Assembly (NCBI RefSeq): GCF_035594125.1
Contig: NC_087181.1
Location: 8,108,840-8,172,839 of the forward strand
Origin: Scylla paramamosain
Lineage: Eukaryota > Arthropoda > Malacostraca > Decapoda > Portunidae
Reading direction: 5' to 3'
DNA length: 64,000 bases
In this document: piece by piece, positions 1-12,421 of the stretch
Position numbering within the stretch: position 1 is the stretch's first letter
How the letters are laid out: each line of letters opens with the position of its first letter
Program-made: the position numbers and the translations under genes
Notes under the pieces: generated by a model
Told to the model about the DNA's origin: nothing
Database searches by the model: none
Seen by the model: only the letters and a program-made list of their open reading frames with translations

Positions 1-2
1 AC

Positions 3-618
3 TATGAGAAAAAATGGAAGATAAAAACAAACGCAACTAAATTTCAAGTAATCCCCCTAGTAGTACAATACACAGAACCAATATACATAGACAACTCCTT
101 GATTCCCTTCTCTAAAGAAGGAAAAATACTGGGCTTAAAATTCAACCAAAGAGGTATACAAAACCAAGTAACAAACATGCAGAATAAAGCAAACATTGCC
201 CTAAAAAACAGGAAGATTTCACGGCCTCACAACCAAATTCAAGCTACACTTAGTAAAAGCATGCGCAATACCTATGCTCACTTTTCCTGCTTATCCACTC
301 AATACACTCACAAAAACAGCTACTCTTAAACTACAAATTATTCAGAACAAGGCATTAAGATTTACTTTAGAGGAAAAATACCCTTACACAAAAACAACAG
401 AACAACTACATCATAATGCACACATAAAACCATTAAACGTAATATACCATGAACGAGGCAACACTACCAAAAACAAAATTATTAATGAACTAAAAATAGA
501 CGAATATCAAAATATATCAGAGGAAATATTTAAAGAACACGGATGGTTTAAGAGACCAACATCCTACATAAATAAAAACACACCAGCTCCTATTTACAAT
601 CAAACATCACTATATTAA
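3..618 (+). pseudogene. C-terminal fragment of a jockey/CR1-type non-LTR retrotransposon
   Basis: Translation from base 3 is open and reads like the post-catalytic end of a LINE reverse transcriptase: a KTN-type stretch, an ILGLKF motif (the usual 'YLGV' block) and then, in another frame, KACAIPML and LQIIQNKALRF, the block that follows the thumb. The frame changes near 205-275, so the copy is broken. The catalytic YADD box would lie upstream of the window. The 3' flank is A-rich but I see no clean poly(A) tail. It differs clearly from the other LINE families in this window. Confidence 0.55.
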
Positions 619-1199
619 CAACAACATGAATACTCACCATAACACACACTTACCTTGAATACTTACCTGATGACACCACCTGGCACAGAAACCAAAGTAA
701 ACAGCATCTGAAAAGGAAAAATACAATAGTCAAATAACTACATGATCACACAACAATCCAAAGCACGCTGACAGTTTCCTCCCGCCTCTGCTCTGCGCCC
801 TGAGTTGCCGGGACGGAGATGTGGTACAGTAACGGCCGTGTAGAGCAAGGTGGCTTACCGTTTACCACTTTCCCCCGGTAAGGGGTGGAGGACACCGGCT
901 CTGTCAGCTGACACCCGGATGCGGAGAGGGGATGAGGAGGAAAATTAAATAAATTAAATAAATAAACAATACAAAACTGCATATCATGCTAACAGCAAAC
1001 AGTCGGTTGAGGACCTGCCCCTAGTCGAATAACTAACACACTACCCAAAAGTAACACATTGTCAATAAAGCAAGACGGTTTGCCAGTCAACTTGATGTCT
1101 CCTACTATATTTCCTTTCTCACTATAAACCTCCAATCTTCCCTTCCCACCCACTCTACCTCTTCATTTTCACCCAGCTTTTCTATCCCCCCCAAATCCC
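619..1199. other. Intergenic stretch, no gene recognised
   Basis: A GC-richer island around 770-930 lies between AT-rich flanks and is followed by a short AAATAAATTAAATAA-type A/T run at 945-970. No reading frame resembles a known protein. It may be the decayed 3' region of the upstream LINE or unrelated spacer. Confidence 0.4.
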
Positions 1200-1816
1200 A
1201 AGAAGAAAAAGAAGAAGAAAAAGAAGAATGTGAAAAAGAAGAAGAAGAATGTGAAAAAGAAGAAGAAGAAGAAGAATGTGAAGAAGAAGAAGAAGAAGAA
1301 GAAGAATGTGAAGAAGAAGAAGAAGAATGTGAAAAGAAGAAGAAGAAGAAGAAGAAGAATGTGAAAAAGAAGAAAAAGAAGAAGAAGAATGTGAAGAAGA
1401 AGAAGAAGAATGGGAAGAAGAAGAAGAAGAATGTGAAGAAGAAGAAGAATGTGAAGAAGAAGAAGAAGAAGAAGAAGAAGAAGAAGAAGAAGAAGAAGAA
1501 GAAGAAGAAGAAGAAGAAGAAGAAGAAGAAGAAGAAGAAGAAGAATGTGAAAAAGAAAAAGAACAAGAAGAATGTGAAGAAGAAGAAGAAGAAGAAGAAG
1601 AAGAAGAATGTGAAAAAGAAGAAGAACAAGAAGAATGTGAAGAAGAAGAAGAAGAAGAAGGAGAAGAAGAAGAAAAAGAAGAATGTGAAGAAGAAGAAGA
1701 AGAAGAAGAAGAAGAAGAAGAAGAAGAAGAAGAAGAAGAAGAAGAAGAAGAATGTGAAAAAGAAGAAGAAGAAGAAGAAAAAGAAGAAGAAGAAGAATGT
1801 GAAAAAGGAGAAGAAG

Positions 1817-1848
<32 letters not shown>

Positions 1849-2685
1849 GAAGAAGAAGAATGTGAAAAAGAAGAAGAAGAAGAAGAAGAATGTGAAAAAG
1901 AAGAAGAAGAAGAAGAAGAAGAAGAAGAAGAAGAAGAAGAAGAAGAAGAATGTGAAGAAGAAGAAGATGAAGAAGAAGAAGAAGAAGAAGAAGAAAAAAA
2001 AATGTGAAAAAGAAAAAGAAGAAGAAGGAGAAGAAGAAGAAGAAGAAGAAGAAGAAGAAGATGAAGAAGAAGAAGAAGAAGAATGTGAAAAAGAAGAAGA
2101 AGAAGAAGAAGAAGAAGAAGAAGAAGAAGAAGAAGGAGAAGAAGAAGAAGAAGAAGAAGAAGAAGAAGAAGAAGAAGAAGAAGAAGAAGAAGAAGAAGAA
2201 GAAGAAGAAGAAGAAGAAGAAGAAGAAGAAGAAGAATGTGAAAAAGAAGAAGAAGAAGAATGTGAAAAAGAAGAAGAAGAAGAAGAAGAAGAAGAAGAAG
2301 AAGAAGAAGAAGAAGAATGTGAAAAGAAAAGGAAGAAGAAGAAGAAGAATGTGAAAAAGAAGAACAAGAAGAACAAGAAGAAGAAGAAAAAGAAGAAGAA
2401 GAATGTGAAAAAGAAGAAGAAGAAGAAGAAGAAGAAGAAGAAGAAGAAGAAGAAGAAGAAGAAGAAGAAGAAGAATGTGAAAAAGAAGAAGAAGAAGAAT
2501 ATGAAAAAGAAGAAGGAGAAGAAGAAGGAGAAGAAGAAGAAGAATGTGAAAAAGAAGAAGAAGAAGAAGAAGAAGAAGAAGAAGAAGAAGAAGAAGAAGA
2601 AAAAGAAGAAGAAGAATGTGAAAAAGAAGAAGAATGTGGAAAAGATGGAGAAGAAGAAGAAGGAGAAGAAGAAGAAGGAAGAAGC
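1200..2685. repeat. 1.49-kb (GAA)n polypurine tract with GAATGTGAA interruptions
   Basis: Almost every base on this strand is a purine. The basic unit is GAA/AAG, broken at irregular intervals by GAATGTGAAAAA variants, so T and the lone pyrimidines mark recurring sub-blocks. Such polypurine-polypyrimidine sequence can form triplex (H-DNA) structures and tends to expand. The tract directly abuts the stop codon of the minus-strand kinase gene, so a transcript of that gene would begin its 3' UTR with about 1.5 kb of TTC repeats. Long frames of poly-Lys, Glu, Leu, Phe or Ser here are artefacts. Confidence 0.95.
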
Positions 2686-3906
2686 TCACTCGTCGTCGTC
2701 TTGGAAGTGCAGCCGCGCGGCGAGCTGCCTGACGCTGAGGTGTTCGGCCAGCGCCTCGACGGCCTGGCTCACCTGGGCGAGGGAGGGGCGGCGGCGGGGG
2801 TCCCACTGGGTGCACAGGTGGGACAGCCTCATGAGTGGCGCCGCCAGGAAGGTGCTCTGCGGCTCCTCCACCAGACAGTCGTTCTCCGGGGAGTTCTGGC
2901 GACAGTCCTCCGTCAGGCACTCCAGCAGGTACCCGAAGCTGTACACGTCGCCTGAGGGCAGCATGCGCTCCCCCGCCAGCAGCTCAGGCGCCATCCAGGC
3001 AGCCTCATCCTCGGAGTCCTCGGCGCAGGGCTTGGTGTCCACGCCCTTCTTGTCCTGCTGGCCCTTGCCCAGGCTCGCCAGGAAGTCCTCGATGGTGTCC
3101 CCGCGGATCGCCTCTCTCGCCTTCTTCTTCGCCTCCTTGGCCTTTCTCTCCGTCAGGTCGAAGGGCTCCTCCACCAGCGCCTCCCCGACGCGACAGGCCG
3201 CGCCGAAGTCAATGATGTGGAACTCTGGGTTCCCGACGGCGCCGGTGAAGGTGATGTTGTTCATCTTGAGGTCGTTATGAATAAAGCCCTTGGCGTGCAC
3301 CTGCCGCAGCTGGTGGCAGACACCGCCCAGCGACCTGAGGAACAACCGCACCGAGCACTTCACCAGGTACTTGTTGTACGTCTGGCCCAGGAACTCCTGC
3401 ACCAGGGCGGGGGGAGTCTGACACACCGCCAAGAGGCGCGGCACTCCGCCCGCCCCGTCAAGCTCCGCCAGCACCCGCGCCTCCTTCAGCAGCTGTTCGG
3501 GCTCGCTGTCGTCCTGGAGTTCCTTCACCACGGCCTCAGTCCCATCATAGCTGAGCTGCTTGACGGAGCCGTAGGCGCCCTCGCCCAGGGGACGTCCGTC
3601 GCCCAGGCTGTGCAGCTGCTCCCGGGTCAGGAAGGCGACGTGGCGCCGCAGGAACTGTCCATCGTCTTCCACGTCCTCGGTTCGGACACCGCCTTCGTTT
3701 TCTTCCTTGATCACCGCCGGGTCTTCTTGCTCGTCATTCTTCTTCTTGCTTTCTTCTTCTTCTCGGTTCTTTACTTTCATGTCTTCCTTGTCGTCGTTTT
3801 TAGCCTTGGTTTTCTTAGATTTCTTTTTCTTGAACAGTTGCAGTAAGCGTCGCAGAAAGGCGAAGCAGCCCAGGGGGCGCTGGTTCTCTTCGTGCTCTTC
3901 GTCCAT
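2686..3906 (-). CDS. Intronless protein-kinase-domain protein, 406 aa
   Basis: A single uninterrupted frame starts at an ATG in good context (CCAGATGG) and ends at TGA beside the TTC tract. Residues 1-80 are a highly charged Lys/Glu-rich leader with a poly-Lys cluster at 26-33. The kinase fold follows: Gly loop GEGAYGSV (108-115), ATP Lys in AVVK (128), candidate helix C Glu 142, catalytic loop HNDLKMNN (210-217, Asp212, Lys214, Asn217), DFG (233-235), an unusually long Lys-rich activation segment (about 250-300), APE (306-308), and DVYSFG with Asp320. The HRD arginine is Asn, so it is a non-RD kinase, but all core catalytic residues are present. Substrate and pathway are unknown. The CDS is far more GC-rich than its surroundings, and the absence of introns suggests a retrogene or a lineage-specific intronless family. 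Confidence 0.8.
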   Translation of the reverse strand: MDEEHEENQRPLGCFAFLRRLLQLFKKKKSKKTKAKNDDKEDMKVKNREEEESKKKNDEQEDPAVIKEENEGGVRTEDVEDDGQFLRRHVAFLTREQLHSLGDGRPLGEGAYGSVKQLSYDGTEAVVKELQDDSEPEQLLKEARVLAELDGAGGVPRLLAVCQTPPALVQEFLGQTYNKYLVKCSVRLFLRSLGGVCHQLRQVHAKGFIHNDLKMNNITFTGAVGNPEFHIIDFGAACRVGEALVEEPFDLTERKAKEAKKKAREAIRGDTIEDFLASLGKGQQDKKGVDTKPCAEDSEDEAAWMAPELLAGERMLPSGDVYSFGYLLECLTEDCRQNSPENDCLVEEPQSTFLAAPLMRLSHLCTQWDPRRRPSLAQVSQAVEALAEHLSVRQLAARLHFQDDDE

Positions 3907-4621
3907 CTGGTAATCTTCTCTTTATCGAAATCTTACTTTATCAAGCCGCGCTGGTCTTGGTGAGTTTTCCCGTTCTCGGGGAGTGGTAAGGTTACCCTTT
4001 GCAGTGTTTACACCTGTCAGACCACCGGTGCTTTTTTCTGTAAATAATTTTATCGTTTCTTGCAAATACAGCTTGGAGTTAAGACTTGTGTCTCCACCAA
4101 TCAGCTTCCACTTGTCCCTGTGCCCGTCTTTCCGGCATCTACACTATTTTTTTCCCTCTCTGTGAAGGAACCAGTGCCTTTTTCTGATGCACATGTACAC
4201 TACACGTAATTATATGATAGTGACGATACGCGTAGTTAACTTCTTAATCACTCCGTGTTGAATGAAAAGACATACATACATACATACATACGTACATACG
4301 TACATACCTACATGGATTAATCACGTCAGGCAAGTACTTATCACACACACACACACACACACACATCACTGGTCCTCCCAGGGCATACTCGCACTGAAGA
4401 AAGAAAGAAAGGTAAAAAAAATTCCATAATTCATATAAAGACAGGAAGAAAACATTCCGATCATTCCATTCAGTAATACAAAGAGTGAAGGGATAGAAGA
4501 TGTGATTCATAATGTTCAGCAGAGAAGAGATAAAGAATAAAAAGCAGAAATAAATACAAGTAGGCAAAAAATTAGTAAGTAGATAAATTAAAGAGCCAAA
4601 AAATTACATCAGAGTGTGAAA

Positions 4622-4624
<3 letters not shown>
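3907..4624. other. Region upstream of the kinase gene, with small microsatellites
   Basis: This contains the presumed promoter side of the minus-strand kinase gene. I cannot point to a convincing TATA box or initiator. It also holds a (CATA)n run with CGTA variants at about 4270-4310 and a (CA)n run at about 4342-4366. No coding region is recognisable. Confidence 0.5.
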
Positions 4625-5394
<770 letters not shown>

Positions 5395-6130
5395 CAGAAT
5401 GTGCATGGACGTGGTGTGAATGCAGGTAAAAGAGAGATGATGGGAAGAATGTTTATGAAGCAAAGACTGGATGTGCTGGGGTGGAGTGAAAGAAAGTTGA
5501 AAGGAAGGGGAGATGTGTATCTGGATGTGTGGATGGAGGGATGTCAGGTGGATGGATAGAGGCGTGACAATGGGTTAAGGCAAAGCAAGTTCTGAGAGTG
5601 AGCTGGAGAAGAGGGAGAAGACAGTAGAGTATATCAGGAAAAGGATGCGAATGAGTGGAAGTGGGTAATGAGGAATAAAAGTGGCAGTGTCTGAAAAGTG
5701 CAGTTGTGGTTGTGCTGGGCAGGTGTGTGAGGTGAGACGGGCTGGAGGTGGTGTGAGGAGGTCAGTGTGGCTGTGGAAAAAAAGAAGCGTGCATATGGAG
5801 TCTGGCTGCAAAAAAGGTCATACAATAGGTGCATAAAAAGAGGAACCAAGCAAAGAGGGGAGTGGAAGTACAAGACTCAAAGATGAGGCCAGATGAGTGG
5901 TTGGGTAGATATTCAGGTTGACAGAAAACTCACAGATGAACAGGAAAATGTTGTGGAAAGACATACTCGTAAAGAGGACAAGCAAAGAAACACGTGGGAG
6001 TGAAGAGGCTGTGAAGGCAGGTGACGGGACGACGCTGAGTGAGTAGGGGGCATTCTGTGAAACATGTGCGGAATATTTTGAAGGACTTAAATGTAGAGGA
6101 GGAGGACGAAGCAGTGATTGTTGCATTAGA
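5395..6130 (+). pseudogene. Degenerate RTE-like LINE remnant (endonuclease and linker)
   Basis: The frame at 5356-5559 reads GVNAGKREMMGRMF...RLDVLGWSERKLKGRG, which resembles the start of an RTE-type endonuclease, where 'LDVLGLSETKLKG' is usual. Later pieces near 5930-6125 (for example a YFEGL-type segment near 6080) resemble the linker before the RT. Many stops and frame changes separate them. The remnant stops where jockey copy A begins, so A probably inserted into it or landed beside it. It may belong to the same family as the element at 18648-19912. The call rests on motif memory. Confidence 0.4.
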
Positions 6131-6136
6131 ATATTA

Positions 6137-7179
<1,043 letters not shown>

Positions 7180-7187
7180 GAGGGAAT

Positions 7188-7209
7188 AGATTATTATTAT
7201 TATTATTGC

Positions 7210-7249
<40 letters not shown>

Positions 7250-7263
7250 GCTGTTGCTGTTGC

Positions 7264-7355
<92 letters not shown>
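7188..7355. repeat. Compound (TTA)n (TTG)n (TAG)n trinucleotide tract
   Basis: Successive blocks of TTA, TTG/CTG and TAG triplets occur with sharp boundaries. Hydrophobic ORFs across it are artefacts. Confidence 0.95.
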
Positions 7356-7400
7356 TTTTCTTCAATTTTATCAATTTTAACTAATTAATTCATTAATTAG

Positions 7401-7554
7401 ATTATAAGTAAAGGATAGACCGAGGAAGTTCAGTGTAGAAGAGGGGGACAGTTGAGTGTCACTGAAGAAGAGTGGGTAGTTGTCTGGAAGATTGTGTCGA
7501 GTTGATAGATGGAGGAAATTAGTTTTTGAGGCCCTGAACAATACTAAGTTTGCT
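7401..7554 (-). mobile_element. Short jockey fragment in inverted orientation
   Basis: The reverse complement matches the segment of copy A coding for [19 protein letters not shown]...LSFTYNL (about 6210-6363) with scattered differences. It lacks both ends and is an internal scrap of the same LINE family. Together with copy A it forms an inverted pair around the 7.0-7.36 kb microsatellites. Confidence 0.8.
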
Positions 7555-7984
7555 AAGTTATGCTGAGAAATGGTCATCAGATTAATTGAAAAATTGAAAG
7601 AAAGTTTCTTCTCAAAATTAGAGGGATAATGTTTTCCTAAATTACAGCTTGCAGAAAGATGCAGTTTCATTTGCCAGAAAGAAACGGACGTGATTCTGTA
7701 TTTACCCTTCTGTGCAACTGGGGACTCAGGCACGAAACGTGACGGCCACTGCAATTGTGGCAGCCTGATGGCGCTGCTCGGTGTGACAGGTGTAATGAAC
7801 CCTCAGTGCTGCATACGGTACAGTTTATTCTGAGTCCGGTCATGCATTTAATTATATAAAACACTTTACACCATAAATGTATTCTTTTGTTGTACTGTCA
7901 CGTCTGTATCATCAGTTTCAGCTACTCATTACAAATGTCATCACGCTCCCTATCTACTGCACACTTAATCTATTGTACACTTAC
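7555..7984. other. Intergenic stretch, nothing recognised
   Basis: Mixed-composition sequence without a convincing coding frame, tandem repeat or transposon signature. Confidence 0.4.
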
Positions 7985-8840
7985 GTATATTAGTGATGTG
8001 GCGGTATAACCTTGATATCCAGGATCAGGTTGGTGAGTCTTTTGTGGTACCAAGAGCTCTTGTCCGCTGAAATGTGGTTGGTGAGTTGCGTTAGTTATGT
8101 AACGCTGAGGGGACAGTGTCCTGAGGGGATAGTGTCGGGGTGAGAGGCTGCCATTTTGTGGTTGGGGCTGCGGCGGTGTTGTGGTGTTATTGGTGTCTTT
8201 GAGGAAGGTGTTATGGTGTTATAGGTGAGCTATGGTGATGGTGGTGATGTCTTGTGAGGTTTGAGGAGGTAAAATACGGGAAATGTTATTTGGGGACGCG
8301 GTGACAACGTCTGGGGAAATTCCCGCAGCTGGAGAAAATATTTCAGCGGCCTATGAAGGAGTAAAAGGGTTTTAGTGCTTTGTGAAGTGACAGGAATGTC
8401 ATGTATTGATGTGCATAACCTCTGAGCAATAAGGGAGGCGATATAAGAGCCTGAGTAAAAGGGGAAATCTATGGTGAGTGAGTGTGGGATTTATCCTGTG
8501 TTGGTCTAGGGTAAAAATTTGTTCCCTAATTTCCTTTAATGTGTACTACCTCAGTTTGTTTGTTAGTTAACATTACTATTAATATATCCTGTTATTATAT
8601 AGAATAACTGTGTTTTCCACCCCAGCATTGATCAGGCATTGAAGTGATTTCTGGCGTGCAGTGCCGAGGTAAGGGTTTTGTGACTGGGTTTAATAGCTGA
8701 TGATTTCTGATAGGTCCGGTAGGTACTCGAGGCCTTTAAAAATCCAGACTTTTAGAATTTTCTGGGATCAGTGTACCGTCCACTTTCTTGGAAAGATAAT
8801 CGGGATGGGGCTTTGTGAATGAGCGTGGGCGACGGGTGCA
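7985..8840 (+). mobile_element. Diverged, 5'-truncated LTR of the 42.6-kb retrotransposon family
   Basis: From TAGTGATGTGGCGGTATAACC onward, this aligns collinearly with the LTRs at 42968-43685 and 49114-49831: GTGGTACCAAGAGCTCTTG, the GGGGACGCGG block, the AGAATAA...GTGTTTTC poly(A)-signal region and GCCTTTAAAAATCCAGAC. It has many substitutions and small indels. The first 370 bp or so of the LTR are absent and no internal element sequence follows. It is therefore an old solo or partial LTR. The last 40 bp are too diverged to place the end exactly. Confidence 0.75.
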
Positions 8841-9532
8841 GAACACAGGTCTGTGTGTGTTGGTGGCGATCACCCTTCTGCCATTAGGAGTGTCGCGAGC
8901 ACCACAACACCTGACCATCACAAAGGTTTCATTATGGCACTAACCCATAGGTGTAAACACCCTCACGACTCACTCTCCTACCTTCTCCTCTACCCTCTCA
9001 TCTTCACTCCTTTATTTCTTCCTTCTCATCTTCACTGCTTCACTTCCCCGCCTCCTCTATCCTCTCATCTTCACTCCTTCACCTTCTCATCTTCACTCTT
9101 TCACTTCCTCCCCCACAAGCAGTAACAGCAGTGCTACTAAGGGACTACAAGTCTGGAGCTGTGATCATTTGGACTGTTGGATGGTCTAAACTTTGCATTT
9201 CCTGACAAACGTATGAATTGCTCTTTGTGACTGAAGTGAGAAATCATCTGCAGGAGGTAACTCAGCCCTTCAAAGGATACTTTCACCATGCAGAGGTTAC
9301 TGTGGCACTGAAACGGACACGAAATCAGTTTCTCTTCAACAGTGATTCCGTTGATGGCAGTGATATCTTGAAAGATTATTTTGCTGAGCTGCAGGCGAGT
9401 GACACAATGGGAATGGAATTTGAGTCATTGTAGCCAGGAACCGTTTGTAGCATTACATATTGTCATTATCACTCACTGTTGTTGCTGTGTTTGTAATTAT
9501 GATGTTATCATATTAGATAATGTTATGTGTAT
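8841..9532. other. Unassigned region with a C/T-rich imperfect repeat and a small frame
   Basis: Positions 8960-9118 repeat CTCATCTTCACTCCTT-like words on a C/T-rich background. A 75-codon frame at 9206-9433 (VRNHLQEVTQPFKGYFHHAEV...) has no ATG near its start and no family I recognise. It could be a decayed exon or chance. Confidence 0.35.
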
Positions 9533-9536
9533 GTGT

Positions 9537-9579
<43 letters not shown>

Positions 9580-9870
9580 TTTTGTGTCTGTGTTTGTGTT
9601 GTGTTGTGTGTGATGAAAGATGATCCTCTCTCCCCAAAGAGGTCCTCTTCCGTGTGTGTGTGTTGTGTTGTGTTGTGTTGTTTGTGTTGTGTTGTGTTGT
9701 GTTGTGTGTGATGAAAGATGATCCTCTCTTCCCAAAGAGGCCATCTTCCGTGTGTGTGTTGTGTTGTGTGTTATGTTGTGTTGTGTGTTGTGTTGTGTGT
9801 GATGAAAGAAACTCCTTTCTCCCCAAAAAGGTTCTCTTCCGTGTGTTGTGTTGTTTTGTGTTGTGTTAGT
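9533..9870. repeat. (TG)n plus three-copy tandem repeat of about 95 bp
   Basis: A (TG)n run at about 9533-9575 is followed by three units that start GATGAAAGA at 9612, 9710 and about 9800. Each carries a CTCTCTCCCCAAAGAGG-like core and a TGTTGTGTTG linker. The third unit is the most diverged. Confidence 0.85.
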
Positions 9871-9894
9871 GTAAGTAAAGCGATGATACAACGA

Positions 9895-10616
9895 TGATTA
9901 AATGATGCAGTGCGTTCCACGATGATAATACATGATGCGTTCCACGATGATAATACACGATGGTAATACACGATGATAATACACGATGCGTTCCACGATG
10001 ATAATACACGATGGTAATACACGATGATAATACACGATGATAATACACGATGCGTTCCACAATGATGATAGACGATGATAATACACGATGGTAATACACG
10101 ATGCGTTCCACGATGATAATACACGATGCATTCCACGATGATAATACACGATGCTCTCCACGATGATAATACACGATGATAATACACGATGCTCTCCACG
10201 ATGATAATACACGATGATAATACACGATGCCTGCCACAATGATGATACACGATGCCTTCTACAATGATGATACACGATGCGTTCCACAATGACAATACAC
10301 GATGATAATACACGATAATAATACACGATGCGTTCCACAATGACAATACACGATGCGTTCCACAATGACAATACACGATGATAATACACGATGCGTTCCA
10401 CAATGACAATACACGATGCGTTCCACAATGACAATACACGATGATAATACACGATGATAATACACGATGCGTTCCACAATGACAATACACGATGCGTTCC
10501 ACAATGATAATACACGATGCGTTCCCAATGATGATACACGATGCGTTCCACAATGATGATACACGATGCGTTCCACAATGATGATACACGATGCGTTCCA
10601 CAATGATGATACACAG
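9895..10616. repeat. 720-bp minisatellite of ATAATACACGATG / GCGTTCCAC modules
   Basis: Two modules are shuffled: a 17-bp GATGATAATACACGATG word and a longer word with GCGTTCCACAATGA. Variants include GACAATACACG, CTCTCCACG and CTGCCACAATG. Minus-strand frames (CIIIVERIVYYHRVLSS...) are translation artefacts of this array. Repeats are direct and not separated by unique spacers. Confidence 0.9.
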
Positions 10617-11608
10617 TACATAGAGGCGAATCCTTCTCCCCTTCAGGGTCCATTTAAATCCAATGGGCAATGGCGTCGACGCTTGCAGCCCCTCACAGTG
10701 AACGCGAGGTCACCAACCATTCGCTGGACACTGCCATGGAGGAAGCACAGTCCTCCCCTAAAGGGCTCCTGGGATGGCAGTATTTGCCGTAGGGTGTGCG
10801 GTGGCGTCTTCTTGGGCTGTCAGGGGCTGCAAGTGACGCTAACAATTTCGTAGATGGAGCAGAAGAGGAGGCTGGCGTGGACCTTGGGCCCAGATCCAGC
10901 CAGCTCCAGTCGGCTGCCTGCTCCTCCACCGCGTCCACCAAGTCTTTCCCTGGCCTGAACAAATTTTGTCCCAAGTTTCCGAAAGTGATTTAATTTTGCA
11001 GCGAAAAGAAAATTGCCGACTTACGATGAAAAATGAGTTGGGTTGACGCGAGTCGAGGAATCAGCTTGCCAGCGAGGCGAGGTGGGAACCTTTTCCTGTG
11101 AGCGACTCTGATGTTGCCTCTGTGTTTGTTGCCCTCAAATCTACGTGTGTCTGTGAGGCAATCATTCATTAAGGCAATGACCTCTGCTTGCCTGCTCTGC
11201 CCTCTTCAAGCGAGTTAGTATTAGAGAAAACATGAACGATGTTATATGTCACTGTCAAATGTGATCCAGCAGGTATCACACTTTGAGATCAATCTCTTGG
11301 TCTTCAAGGGAGAAACCGCCTGGAAACACCGCCTGTATCTTTCTCTGCACCAGTCTTCCTAACATTTAACTTTTCATTAGTGTTCATTGTTTTGAAGCAG
11401 CAATTCGAATCCTTTTTATTTTCAAATTCCACAACGTAACGTGTAGTACTTCAGCTTAACAAATCCAGGGATAGATATACTATAGTTTATCTTACACAAT
11501 GGATCGTTTTCTGTCTTATCACAAAAAAAGTGGGCAATTTCTGGATATACTGACATATTATGAACTCAGTGTAACAGTCATTACGCCAAATGGCTGATGA
11601 TAGATTCT

Positions 11609-11641
<33 letters not shown>

Positions 11642-12421
11642 AAGTAGTACTAGCAGTATTATGGACACTGAAGACTTAGACGTATTGTAAACTCTCGAAT
11701 ACCATTAAATGGCAATAAAAAAAGAGAGGTTACATAAATTTGTGACTTGGTACAAGTTTAATAATTTTCATTACAAGGTATACTGTTGTTATTAATATTA
11801 GTAGTAGTAGCAGCAGTATTAACAATCCCTTGGGCTAAAAGCAGTAATCACACTAAAATAAAGTGATTTACTCATCGCTCACATAACATATACGCCTTCC
11901 TCCCTCCCTCCCTCGTGTTCCCACGTGTCCATGTTTGTCCGTCTCTGTGCTGCTTCACATTCCTTCCTTCACTGTCATCTATGGTGGTCTTATCACTATG
12001 CAACTCTTTATAGAGAGGTTAATTATTTATGGAAGGCGAATGATGAGAGAAAGTGTCAGTAATACAACAATGGAAGCACCACGCACATCGAGAAATTGCT
12101 TAATATTCAACTCTCTGTTGCTCAAAGCTCTGCGAGAGCCCAATGGTTGTGCTCTATACCGCTGGATGGGAAATTGTATTCATTCTTTTATGTACATCAT
12201 TGCCCTAATGACTGATATTAAAACATGTAAAAGTCATTGTAAAATTAGCTAAACATCGATAAACATTTAACTGGGTAAATAAAAGTCTATAGTAAAAGAG
12301 CATAGAGTAAGACAAAGGTAAAGCACGAAATAGAAATACAAATACAGAAAAATATAATTTTTGTAAAATTTAATAAAACGTTATCATAAGCCACAGTAAA
12401 ACAAAGTTTATAGTGAAAAAA
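10617..12421. other. 1.8 kb intergenic, no gene recognised
   Basis: Positions 10620-10980 are relatively GC-rich and could be an old exon or transposon piece, but I cannot assign a product. Short (CTA)n (11610-11640) and (AGT)n runs occur. The rest is AT-rich spacer. Confidence 0.4.

Noticed and set aside
746..982. 78-aa minus-strand frame
   Set aside because: No recognisable domain and no start or splice support.
1105..3280. Long poly-Ser/Phe/Leu/Lys/Glu frames
   Set aside because: They are translations of the GAA/TTC tract in six frames; no non-repeat domain is present.
2686..3906. Viral origin of the kinase
   Set aside because: No neighbouring viral genes; the motifs fit general eukaryotic kinases. 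It cannot be excluded without a search.
9895..10616. CRISPR-like alternation of repeats and spacers
   Set aside because: The 'spacers' are themselves repeated words, and the setting is a eukaryotic genome without cas genes.
9771..10670. 299-aa minus-strand frame rich in CIIIVERIVYYH
   Set aside because: Open only because the minisatellite unit lacks stops in that frame.
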